Both the position numbers and the translations under genes were made by a program. DNA of 27,070 nucleotides from JAGXLC01 sp964461045 (GTDB taxonomy: Bacteria > Bacteroidota > Bacteroidia > Bacteroidales > UBA12077): positions 1 through 27,070 of the forward strand of contig CAYWSJ010000046.1 in NCBI GenBank assembly GCA_964461045.1, in the 5' to 3' direction. The stretch's first letter is position 1; every line of letters starts with the position of its first letter. The notes under the pieces were generated by a model that was given only the letters and a program-made list of their open reading frames with translations, was not told the DNA's origin and did no database searches. Below, piece by piece: positions 16,209 through 24,107 of the stretch.

Positions 16209-17346
16209 ATTTTTTCTTTATAAAATGTTTAATTCTTTCCGAAGCTTCAGCTATATCATCCTTCTCCCTGGCAATATTAAAACGCACATAATTCCTGTAA
16301 GTCTGCCCAAAATGTTCACCGGGAATAACAGCTACCTTTTCCTTATCATAGAGATCCATAGTAAATTTAAACCCATCTGTATGTCCTTTAGGTAACTCAG
16401 CCCAGATAAAGAAACCTCCCCTGATTTCAGGTATGCTGAAACCAAGATCGCTTAAATTCCTCTTTAACAAATAAAAACTATCCTGAAGTTTTTCTCTTAA
16501 CATCGAAGTATATTCCCTTCCCCAATTATATTTTTGTAAATAAATTACCAATGCTTCCTGCAATACGGAAGGTGAAGATAAACCGGTATAATCATGAATG
16601 GCCTTAATTTCATCCATATGTTTTTTATGACATGCCATATAGCCAAGACGCCATCCGGTAATTGACAAAAGCTTGGAAAAACTATTTACATAAAAAACTC
16701 TTTCTGTTAACTGGTTTATAGGATGATAAGGCTCTTTATCAAAGTATAATTCCTGATAAACCGCATCTAATACAATAAACAGATCATGTTTTTCTGCAAT
16801 GTTAATTAACTTTTTAACTTCTTCTTTTTCCCATATCTTGCCAAAAGGATTACCGGGAGTATTCAGGAAGATAACTTTCACATTATTCTTCAGAACAGCA
16901 TCTTCTAATTCTGCAAAATCAACTTTTCCACCTTCCAGGTATGCAAAAGAAACAAACCCGGTATTAAAAATTCCTGGCAGTTCCTTATAACTTTCATAAA
17001 CTGGCTCAAAAGCCAAAGCTGAAAAATTTCCATTAAAAAGCTTATTAAAGTATGTATACAACAAAGAAACAGCTTCAGTACCTCCGTTTGTAACAAGAAA
17101 ATTCTCTACTGATAGGGGTTTATAAAAATTATATTTATCTACAAGCAACTTAAGCAAACCATTATTTCCGGTTCCCGGAGCATATTGATGGATCGGTTTT
17201 ACAGCTATATCGGAAAGAATATCAAGTAATTCTTTGGGAGGCTGAAACCCCGGGATACCCTGCGCCAGGTTAATTCCTCCATAAGTTTTCACCTTATTAC
17301 TCATAAAACTTATCAAAGAGCCGGATGGTTTTTTATATATACTCAT
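16207..17346 (-). CDS. Class I/II PLP-dependent aminotransferase
   Basis: 379 residues, fold type I. The pyridoxal-phosphate lysine is Lys225 in NSFSKLLSITGWRLGY. Asp194 in VLDAVYQEL and Tyr197 are the usual cofactor contacts. NPGNP-like TPGNPFG (163-169) is the substrate loop. The C-terminal FNIARE supplies the carboxylate-binding Arg. It looks like the methionine (YbdL-type) or kynurenine aminotransferase group; the substrate cannot be fixed from sequence. It starts 7 bases after the end of the cation transporter gene on the same strand, so the two form a probable operon. The shared terminator lies downstream. Confidence 0.85.
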   Translation of the reverse strand: MSIYKKPSGSLISFMSNKVKTYGGINLAQGIPGFQPPKELLDILSDIAVKPIHQYAPGTGNNGLLKLLVDKYNFYKPLSVENFLVTNGGTEAVSLLYTYFNKLFNGNFSALAFEPVYESYKELPGIFNTGFVSFAYLEGGKVDFAELEDAVLKNNVKVIFLNTPGNPFGKIWEKEEVKKLINIAEKHDLFIVLDAVYQELYFDKEPYHPINQLTERVFYVNSFSKLLSITGWRLGYMACHKKHMDEIKAIHDYTGLSSPSVLQEALVIYLQKYNWGREYTSMLREKLQDSFYLLKRNLSDLGFSIPEIRGGFFIWAELPKGHTDGFKFTMDLYDKEKVAVIPGEHFGQTYRNYVRFNIAREKDDIAEASERIKHFIKKK

Positions 17347-17353
17347 ATACAGA

Positions 17354-18283
17354 TTATTTCTTGTATTTTTTCATTCTTTTCCTGGAAAGCCCGAATTTTT
17401 CCGACTCTACATTTCCCAGGGGTTCTGTATGAACCATCACATCGTAAGTATTGGTAATTTTTCCTTTTATGTTATTTTCCACTTCTTTAGCAATCTTATG
17501 GCCTTTAGCTATTGTAATTTCTGGGTCTACTTCCACATCCAGGGCAATCACATACTGATCAGCATGCTTTCTTAATCTGACTCTGTGAGGGTTATGCGCT
17601 CCTTCAACTTCTTCTACAGCATCAAATATCTTATAATAAACAGTAGAATCATCAACGCCATCCATAAGTTCTACATTGCTTTCCATAAAAATTAAAAAGC
17701 CTTCTTTCATAATCCAAATACTTACAGCCATTGCAATAATTAGGTCAAGGACAGGCAAATTTAACTGATGTGTAAAAAATAATCCGAGCAAAACCGATCC
17801 GGAAATAAGAATGTCATTGCGCATATTCTTCGCATTGGCAATTACCATTGGGCTATTAACCTTCTTACCTACACGAAACTGATAGATAGCTAATGATACT
17901 TTAAAAACTATTGAAACGATGGTAACATAGATAGCAAGCAAGGTGGGAACAGCATGTGGTTGATTTTCTATTATTCTCATCAGGGTTGTATAAAATAACT
18001 GTGCACCAACGAAAAAAATAATAAAACTAAGGACTTTGGTTGCAATAGCCTCAGCTCGTTGGTATCCGTAAGGGTATTTATAATCAGGAGGTTTACAGAT
18101 TATTTTTGAAGCATAGAATGTTATAATGAAGGAAATTACGTCTGATGCAGTGTCCAGGCCATCACTAATAACTGCAAAACTTCCGGATATAATACCAGCA
18201 CCTATTTTCAAAACAGCCAGGAATCCATTACCCAACATCCCTATTCTGGAAGCTTTCTTTATTGACTGAGATTTTGTGCTCAT
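17354..18283 (-). CDS. Cation diffusion facilitator family transporter
   Basis: 309 residues, the size of FieF/YiiP-type transporters, with several membrane helices and a cytosolic C-terminal domain (about 205-285; HNPHRVRLRKHADQYVIALD). The first half of the metal site is Asp44 and Asp48 (DTASD). The second half is Asn153 and Asp157 (NMRND). In FieF the matching residue 153 is His, so this may be a metal other than zinc or iron, such as manganese. Upstream gene of a pair with the aminotransferase, with a near-consensus promoter at 18307-18338. It exports a divalent cation by proton antiport. Confidence 0.9.
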   Translation of the reverse strand: MSTKSQSIKKASRIGMLGNGFLAVLKIGAGIISGSFAVISDGLDTASDVISFIITFYASKIICKPPDYKYPYGYQRAEAIATKVLSFIIFFVGAQLFYTTLMRIIENQPHAVPTLLAIYVTIVSIVFKVSLAIYQFRVGKKVNSPMVIANAKNMRNDILISGSVLLGLFFTHQLNLPVLDLIIAMAVSIWIMKEGFLIFMESNVELMDGVDDSTVYYKIFDAVEEVEGAHNPHRVRLRKHADQYVIALDVEVDPEITIAKGHKIAKEVENNIKGKITNTYDVMVHTEPLGNVESEKFGLSRKRMKKYKK

Positions 18284-18306
18284 AATAATCGGTTCTGTAA
18301 AGAAAC

Positions 18307-18338
18307 GAATTTACTTCAATTTTTTATGATGCCCAAAT
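18307..18338 (-). promoter_or_regulatory. Promoter for the cation transporter gene
   Basis: The minus strand carries TTTG (18338-18335), 20 bases, then TAAATTCG (18314-18307). That is one mismatch to the Bacteroidetes consensus. It would start transcription about 15-20 bases before the ATG at 18283. Confidence 0.55.
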
Positions 18339-18372
18339 TATAATATATAAATCAGGGTTGTCTTAAAACCAG

Positions 18373-18408
18373 AACAGCCGGGTTCTTAGAACAATGAACC
18401 CGGCTGTT
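18373..18408 (-). terminator. Strong stem-loop after the M14 peptidase gene
   Basis: Perfect 13-bp arms, AACAGCCGGGTTC (18373-18385) and GAACCCGGCTGTT (18396-18408), with a 10-base loop. On the minus strand it lies 25 bases after the peptidase stop codon and is followed by CTGGTTTTAAG, only a short T-run. A terminator or mRNA 3'-end protecting stem is most likely. Confidence 0.7.
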
Positions 18409-18433
18409 AATTAAACCCTATTTCCCTGTTTTT

Positions 18434-21037
18434 TTATTTTTTTTGAAATAACAACGAATTAAAAATTAATTTATATGAAACAGGGGTGGATGCCCTGAAT
18501 TGTGGTTTGAATGTAAACATTACCATTTCTCCTTTTCCTTTCTTTACCCAAATCATAGCAGGATATCCTCCAATTAGCTCAAGATTCTCTGAATACCCGC
18601 TTAACAAAATATTTTCATCTGTAAAGGAAGCAATCACTCGCCTGTCCATGTCAAAATATGGGGTTTCTGTTTGATAAACCGGCCTTCCCCTGTAAAACAC
18701 ACCAATTTTATCTGGCATTCCTGCTGAATAATCATACTTGTCCATTATATCAATCTCAACCAGGGAACCAGGGCAATATAAGCCTTTATTTTTCAAACTC
18801 TTTGTTCTGTCATTAATTGGAAGTTTGAATTCTTCCTTATCATTTTTATCTTTAATTACCTGTTTGCCTGTAAACAAATTTCCAGACCTTCCCCAGGTTA
18901 TTATTTTTCCCCCATCGTTCAAATATTTTAAAAGGTTCTGTTTGCCTTTCTTCCCCATTCCTTTGGAATATTCCGGAGGATATGTATTTCTACGGTAATA
19001 AGAATCACTTGAATATTTTCCTTTCATATAAATTGACTCATGATTATCGGGAAAAATAATTGCATCATATTCAGATAGGTCTTTTTCTTTTAATTCATGA
19101 GGTCTTAATACAGAATAAGGGATAGCATACGTATCGAACAGATAACGTGTCCAACCTGCATCCATATCATGAAGAAATGTTTCTACAAGGGCAATTTCGG
19201 GAACTGTAAAAGCATGGAGATTGTGATCTGGTTTCTCTTTTAAAATATCAGGTTTAACCTTTAGTTCATTAATAAATTGCTCTATCTCCTTCAGGTTCTT
19301 ATTTTGTTTCCTTATTAGAAATCCTCCCTTCTTCTCATTGGATGATTCCATAAAATAATTCACCTTCAGCCCTTTCTTCTTTAATACAAAGGCAGCTTTA
19401 TAACTTTCATTGTTCGTAAAAGGGAAAAACCAGGCATAAAAATCATCTTCATACTTTTTGGAAGGTCTGTATAAACCTTCTATTTTCCGGAGTGAATTTT
19501 CCAGTTTTTCAGATCTTTTATCAATCTCAATACTTGTTACACCTTTATGCATAGGCAGTGACCATGAGGTAATGTCATACGGTTTTATTATCTCCCCTCC
19601 AGGAGTATAATGTCTTACCGGATACTTCTGTTTTTCCATCACTTCCTTGATAAAAGGACGAAAAGGCTGAGCCAGGGGAATTACGACATCACCCTTATTA
19701 TAATTCCGGCCTTGCAATACGATATTCTTTGTTAACGAATACCTGTAAATTCCGTGTCTGTGCAACAAATTAATCAGATCAATCCACTCGCTTTCATCAT
19801 GTTGTTCTCCGGGTAAAATAAAATAATAAGGAGCTTTTGTCAATCCTTTATTCACTTCTTGTTTTGCAATGTCATTCCTGAACTTCAGAATATCTTCTTT
19901 ATGATTTGAACAGGTTTTTATGATCGACATGGTGGAACTTATCTCATAATCCATTATATCTGATAATTTCCACCAACCACCTTCCCAGGGCAAGGGCATA
20001 TTTATACTCTTTTTATATTCTGAGAGGCCTTTACCCCATACACTAAGCTCATTAGGCTCAACATAAACAGGCGTAGCAGACTTAACACTGGCGCATTCTG
20101 TAAGAAAGCCAATAACATTTTTCCAGATACAGGTTTCTGTAGAGCCAGGCCAGTAATTATCAAAGGCATAATGTTGAGAGACGCCGGCAAGATTTTTTCG
20201 GGTCATATCTTTTATCATGTTCATTCCGAAAACTCCTATCCAGTTCCATATTTCCGCATCAATATTTTCTGCAATCGGATCATGGTTGGGAGGTACAAAA
20301 TATCTTGGTCCTGTAGAACCCATCTGGTGTTTTTCAACCATCACCTGGGGAAACCAGGTATTACTGAATATCCGGCTAATAGCCTGATTATCTTTCTGAG
20401 TGAGTGTCACGAAATCACGGTTGTTGTCATGTCCCACATATTTATGATATACTTTAGGCATGCTGCTGCCCTCATATTTTGTGCCCTTATATTTCCTGTA
20501 ATGATTAACAATCATATTCATTCCATCAGGGTTATGGCTTGGAATCATCATATAAACCACATCATTCAGCCATGATAGTGTATCCGGGTCATTTGTTGAA
20601 AGTATCTTATGTGCAATCAATGGAGCAGCTTGCGAAGGTCCCACTTCATTTGCATGCATAGAAAGTGTTGCCACAAAAAACACCTTCCCCTTCTTTATCA
20701 TTTCTGCCTGTCTTTTTTCAGAGAGATTATGGTTCAAAGCTAATTCTTTGTTTATCTTTCTCAGTTCATCGAGTTGCTCAATATTTTCAGCATTCGAAAA
20801 AAATGCTGCATACATGGGCTTCCCCATTGGTGACTCCCCTATTTTACGCATTGTCATCTTAGCAGAAGCCTTATCAAGTTTCTGAAGATAATTTATTAGA
20901 TCTTCGTAAAGGAATAAATTTCTGTCAGAACCTGGTTTCAAACCGAAGTGGTCTTCCGGTGTAATCAATTGGGCCATACTTCCTGTAATCACAGAAGTAA
21001 AAAATAAAGCGAAAAAAGTAAAGTATTTATAATTCAT
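18434..21037 (-). CDS. Secreted M14-type zinc metallocarboxypeptidase-like protein
   Basis: 867 residues, with a signal peptide (FALFFTSVITGSMAQ, cleaved near 23). The zinc ligands are His128 and Glu131 in MHANEVGPS, with His237 (VEKHQMGS) as the third. Arg207 in HDNNRDF is the usual substrate-contacting position. About 250-500 continues the catalytic part. The C-terminal third (about 660-760) contains SEYDAIIFPDNHES and GGKIITWG, suggestive of a GATase/ThuA-like domain. Such long M14 proteins are common in Bacteroidetes and are probably periplasmic or secreted peptidases. No type 9 sorting tail is visible. It stands alone, with a stem-loop downstream. Confidence 0.85.
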   Translation of the reverse strand: MNYKYFTFFALFFTSVITGSMAQLITPEDHFGLKPGSDRNLFLYEDLINYLQKLDKASAKMTMRKIGESPMGKPMYAAFFSNAENIEQLDELRKINKELALNHNLSEKRQAEMIKKGKVFFVATLSMHANEVGPSQAAPLIAHKILSTNDPDTLSWLNDVVYMMIPSHNPDGMNMIVNHYRKYKGTKYEGSSMPKVYHKYVGHDNNRDFVTLTQKDNQAISRIFSNTWFPQVMVEKHQMGSTGPRYFVPPNHDPIAENIDAEIWNWIGVFGMNMIKDMTRKNLAGVSQHYAFDNYWPGSTETCIWKNVIGFLTECASVKSATPVYVEPNELSVWGKGLSEYKKSINMPLPWEGGWWKLSDIMDYEISSTMSIIKTCSNHKEDILKFRNDIAKQEVNKGLTKAPYYFILPGEQHDESEWIDLINLLHRHGIYRYSLTKNIVLQGRNYNKGDVVIPLAQPFRPFIKEVMEKQKYPVRHYTPGGEIIKPYDITSWSLPMHKGVTSIEIDKRSEKLENSLRKIEGLYRPSKKYEDDFYAWFFPFTNNESYKAAFVLKKKGLKVNYFMESSNEKKGGFLIRKQNKNLKEIEQFINELKVKPDILKEKPDHNLHAFTVPEIALVETFLHDMDAGWTRYLFDTYAIPYSVLRPHELKEKDLSEYDAIIFPDNHESIYMKGKYSSDSYYRRNTYPPEYSKGMGKKGKQNLLKYLNDGGKIITWGRSGNLFTGKQVIKDKNDKEEFKLPINDRTKSLKNKGLYCPGSLVEIDIMDKYDYSAGMPDKIGVFYRGRPVYQTETPYFDMDRRVIASFTDENILLSGYSENLELIGGYPAMIWVKKGKGEMVMFTFKPQFRASTPVSYKLIFNSLLFQKK

Positions 21038-21111
21038 AGGTATTAGTTAATGGGTTCATACGTTAGATGAGAACTTTATGCAATTGGTTTAATGGGAAAT
21101 ATATAAATAAT

Positions 21112-21140
21112 AAAAAAACCGTTACTCTTATGAATAACGG
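21112..21140 (-). terminator. Rho-independent terminator after the yebC-family gene
   Basis: CCGTTA (21119-21124) pairs with TAACGG (21135-21140) over a 10-base loop. On the minus strand the stem is followed by seven Ts (21118-21112). It lies 23 bases after the stop codon. Confidence 0.85.
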
Positions 21141-21162
21141 CTTCAGATAAATATTTTGTTAT

Positions 21163-21909
21163 TTAATTTGCCAATTCGTTTTGTAATTCTTCAGTCAATT
21201 CAAGATTATGATATACATTTTGCACATCATCATCTTCTTCAAAGGCATCTACCATTTTCATTACTTTTAATGCAGAATCTACATCCAGTTCTTTTGTTGT
21301 TTTAGGTATTTGCTGAAGGGATGCATTCTCCGGTGCGATTTCTAATTCATCGAGCTTTTTTTGCACATTTCCGAAATCTTCTTTAGCAGTATAAACAGTA
21401 AGAATTTCATCTTCTACTTCAATGTCTTCTGCTCCCGCATCAATAAGTTCCAGCTCCAAAGTTTCCAGATCCATGTCATCTTTTTTGGGTATGGTAAAAA
21501 CTCCTTTTTGATCGAATAAAAAGGCTATAGAACCATTCTTCCCAAGATTTCCACCGTATTTATTAAAAATGGCCCTGATGCTGCTTACAGTACGATTGTT
21601 ATTATCGGTAAGACATTCGACAAAAATAGCCACACCCCCTGGAGAATATCCTTCAAGTGTGATAGGTTCCAATTTTGAATCATCGCTACTGGCTTTTTTA
21701 ATTGCCCGCTCAACATTATCTTTGGGCATATTAACACCTTTGGCATTTTGCAATGCCATTCTAAGCCTGGTATTAGATTCCGGGTCAGGTCCTCCCTCTT
21801 TAACTGCTACGCTTATTTCTTTCGATATTTTTGAAAATATTTTTGCCTTCTTTGCATCCTGAGCTCCTTTTCTTCGCTTTATATTATTCCATTTACTATG
21901 ACCAGCCAT
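21163..21909 (-). CDS. YebC/PmpR family protein (TACO1-like)
   Basis: 248 residues, standard length. The N-terminus MAGHSKWNNIKRRKGAQDAK is diagnostic of the YebC family, and the central EGYSPGGVAIFVECLTDNNN is the second signature. Members were annotated as DNA-binding transcription regulators (PmpR). More recent work on the family also links them to ribosome function at proline-rich stretches, so the cellular role here is open. It is divergent from miaB; TAAATTTG (21941-21948) is a candidate -7 element. A terminator follows its stop. Confidence 0.93.
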   Translation of the reverse strand: MAGHSKWNNIKRRKGAQDAKKAKIFSKISKEISVAVKEGGPDPESNTRLRMALQNAKGVNMPKDNVERAIKKASSDDSKLEPITLEGYSPGGVAIFVECLTDNNNRTVSSIRAIFNKYGGNLGKNGSIAFLFDQKGVFTIPKKDDMDLETLELELIDAGAEDIEVEDEILTVYTAKEDFGNVQKKLDELEIAPENASLQQIPKTTKELDVDSALKVMKMVDAFEEDDDVQNVYHNLELTEELQNELAN

Positions 21910-22055
21910 AATTTTTCTCCTATTTTAATTAGAAACCAGACAAATTTATAAAAATTATTAATGCTATAAACACTCTATGGTGCAATAATCTAATCATTTT
22001 CAAATAAAATGTTTTATTTAAAAGAGGTTTTCTGTGATTTATGAACTGCTTACTT

Positions 22056-22063
22056 TATTTTTG
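22056..22063 (+). promoter_or_regulatory. Candidate -7 element for miaB
   Basis: TATTTTTG fits TAnnTTTG and lies 30 bases before the miaB ATG. The -33 region (TCTG, 21-base spacing) is weak. Confidence 0.45.
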
Positions 22064-22093
22064 CACTGGAAAAATTTAGATGTAAAAAAAATA

Positions 22094-23268
22094 ATGGCCA
22101 ATAAAAAATTTTATATTGAAACGTATGGTTGTCAAATGAATGTGGCTGATAGCGAGGTTGTTGCATCCGTACTGAAAGACAACGGTTATTTAAAAACCCA
22201 GGATATAAACCAGGCAGATTTAATTTTGGTGAATACCTGTTCAATAAGAGAAAATGCNNNNNNNNNNNNNNNNNNNNNNNNNNNNNNNNNNNNNNNNNNN
22301 NNNNNNNNNNNNNNNNNNNNNNNNNNNNNNNNNNNNNNNNNNNNNNNNNNNNNNNNNTTAGAGCAGCAGAAAACAATATTTCAGCCTTCATTTCTATTAT
22401 GCGGGGCTGCAACAATATGTGTTCTTATTGTATTGTACCTTATGTAAGAGGCAGGGAAAGAAGCAGAGATCCTCAAACCATATTGAATGAAACTCAATTG
22501 CTTGCAAAAGAATGTTTTAAAGAAATTACACTGCTTGGGCAGAATGTAAATTCTTATAATTGGGAGCATAAAGAAAACAAAACTAATTTTTCAAAATTGC
22601 TTGATGAAGCAGCCAGCAAAAATCCATCTCTCAGGTTTAGATTTGCTACCTCTCACCCGAAAGATTTATCGGATGAAATTATTAAGACTATGGCGAAGCA
22701 TCCAAATATTTGCAAGCACATTCATCTGCCGGTACAATCGGGTAGCAGTAAAATACTAAAAAAAATGAATCGTAAATATTCCCGGGAATGGTATATAGAC
22801 CGGATAGATGCTATAAAAAAACATCTGCCCGATGCAGAAATCACAACCGATATTATGACCGGATTCTGTTCAGAAACAGAGGAGGATCACCAGGAAACTC
22901 TTTCTTTAATGGAATACGTGCAATATGATTATGCATATATGTTTAAATATTCAGAAAGACCCGGGACAAAAGCTGCAAGGGTAATGGATGATGATGTACC
23001 TGAAGAAACAAAAAAACGAAGATTAAACGAAATTATTGATTTACAAACCAAAATATCAGAAAAGAATAAATTAAAAACGATTGGAAAAAGCTTTGATGTT
23101 CTGATTGAAGGAACATCAAAAAAATCAGAAGATGAACATTTTGGAAGAAATTCACAGAACCAGGTTGTTGTATTTCCCAAAGATGACGAAAAAACGGGGG
23201 ATATTGTGAAGGTAAAAATAGATAAAACAACTCCGGCCACCCTTATTGGCAAGAAAGTACAATTTTAA
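22094..23268 (+). CDS. miaB: tRNA-2-methylthio-N6-dimethylallyladenosine synthase MiaB (interrupted by sequence gap)
   Basis: Radical-SAM methylthiotransferase that adds a methylthio group to i6A37 of tRNA. The N-terminus (KKFYIETYGCQMNVADSEVV and NTCSIREN) holds the first cluster cysteines. After the gap the in-frame codons from 22360 read RAAENNISAFISIMRGCNN, then CxxxCxxC (C-NNM-C-SY-C), the radical-SAM signature. A TRAM-like domain ends the protein (about 23,080-23,260). The 100 Ns at 22258-22357 do not keep frame. Compared with E. coli MiaB, about 95 residues are missing, so the true gap is near 290 bases and should equal 2 modulo 3. The ATG at 22094 is preferred over the in-frame GTG at 22034, as it sits just ahead of the conserved start. 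Confidence 0.92.
22258..22357. other. Assembly gap (100 Ns)
   Basis: Exactly 100 unresolved bases, the common placeholder for unknown length, inside miaB. The lengths of the flanking coding parts indicate a real gap near 290 bases. Confidence 0.98.
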
Positions 23269-23279
23269 AATAAACAACT

Positions 23280-23639
23280 ATGAGCGATAAACTAAAAGAA
23301 TTCCGTGAATACCGGGAAAAGATGAACAAAAGAATGCTTGAAACGGATAACAAAGTAATTAAGCGCATTATCAATTTAGATACCAATACCTACATGGAAG
23401 GGGCCCTATCAGCTAAAGTAAAAGAAATGCTCGGACTGGTTTCATCTATGGTACTGAGATGTGATGACTGTATCAGCTATCACCTGGAACAATGCCATAA
23501 ACTTGGGGTAACCAATGAAGAAATGTATGAAATATTTTCGGTAGCTAACCTGGTAGGAGGAACAATAGTTATACCACATACACGGAGAGGACTTGAATAC
23601 TGGGATCTTCTGAACCAGGAGCAGGGTGAAAACAAATAG
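23280..23639 (+). CDS. Carboxymuconolactone decarboxylase/AhpD-like protein
   Basis: 119 residues of the all-helical CMD/AhpD superfamily. Cys61, Cys64 and His68 in CDDCISYH form the CxxCxxxH redox motif of AhpD-type proteins, so a thiol-redox role is more likely than decarboxylation. Cys72 is a further cysteine. The GVTNEEMYEIFSVANLVGG stretch is the family core. It begins 11 bases after miaB and is probably cotranscribed. Its stop is one base from the stop of the convergent STAS gene. Confidence 0.82.
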   Translation: MSDKLKEFREYREKMNKRMLETDNKVIKRIINLDTNTYMEGALSAKVKEMLGLVSSMVLRCDDCISYHLEQCHKLGVTNEEMYEIFSVANLVGGTIVIPHTRRGLEYWDLLNQEQGENK

Positions 23640-23640
23640 A

Positions 23641-23967
23641 CTAAATAATCTCCTTCATCTCCTGATCTATGGTAAAGATTTCATCCAGGTTCATCATTTT
23701 AATATAATCCAATGCCTCTTTAGTCAGATTTTTGAGGATCAAAGAGGTGTTGTTTAGCTTGGCATGCCTGAGAACATTCAACAAACTTTCAATAGCTGAA
23801 CTGTCAAATAAAGAAATTTCGGACATGTCAAGTGTAATTCCATCAGGCTTTTTATCCACATATTCCATCAAATCACGTTCTACAAATATTGCATTCTGAC
23901 TATTGAATTTTTTTGTGCCGTTAAATCTCAGGTAAAAGTAATTGCCAAATTTTTCTGCTTTTAACAT
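23641..23967 (-). CDS. STAS-domain protein (anti-anti-sigma factor-like)
   Basis: 108 residues forming a single STAS domain. GITLDMSEISLFDSSAIESL (43-62) matches the phosphoacceptor loop of SpoIIAA/RsbV-type proteins, with Ser57 in DSSA as the likely acceptor. No anti-sigma kinase, phosphatase or sigma factor is nearby, so it is an orphan here; control of a partner by Ser phosphorylation is inferred from the family. It is convergent with the CMD gene. TAGTTTTG (23995-24002, minus strand) is a possible -7 element. Confidence 0.8.
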   Translation of the reverse strand: MLKAEKFGNYFYLRFNGTKKFNSQNAIFVERDLMEYVDKKPDGITLDMSEISLFDSSAIESLLNVLRHAKLNNTSLILKNLTKEALDYIKMMNLDEIFTIDQEMKEII

Positions 23968-24107
23968 AGGGGTAATAATTTGCTTTATCTTTTACAAAAC
24001 TAAATACTGTGCTTGTTTATTGTATCAAGCAAGGGGCAAATTTATCAACAATTAAAGAAATTTATTAACCGTTAATCAATTTAGATTCAGTAAAATCTGT
24101 ATTACCC

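Noticed and set aside
22034..22093. Earlier in-frame GTG start for miaB
   Set aside because: The -7 element at 22056-22063 and the conserved N-terminus favour ATG 22094; the earlier start lies upstream of the promoter.
22258..22399. miaB as a frameshifted pseudogene or two genes
   Set aside because: The break is an N placeholder, and the flanking sequences match the expected MiaB ends.
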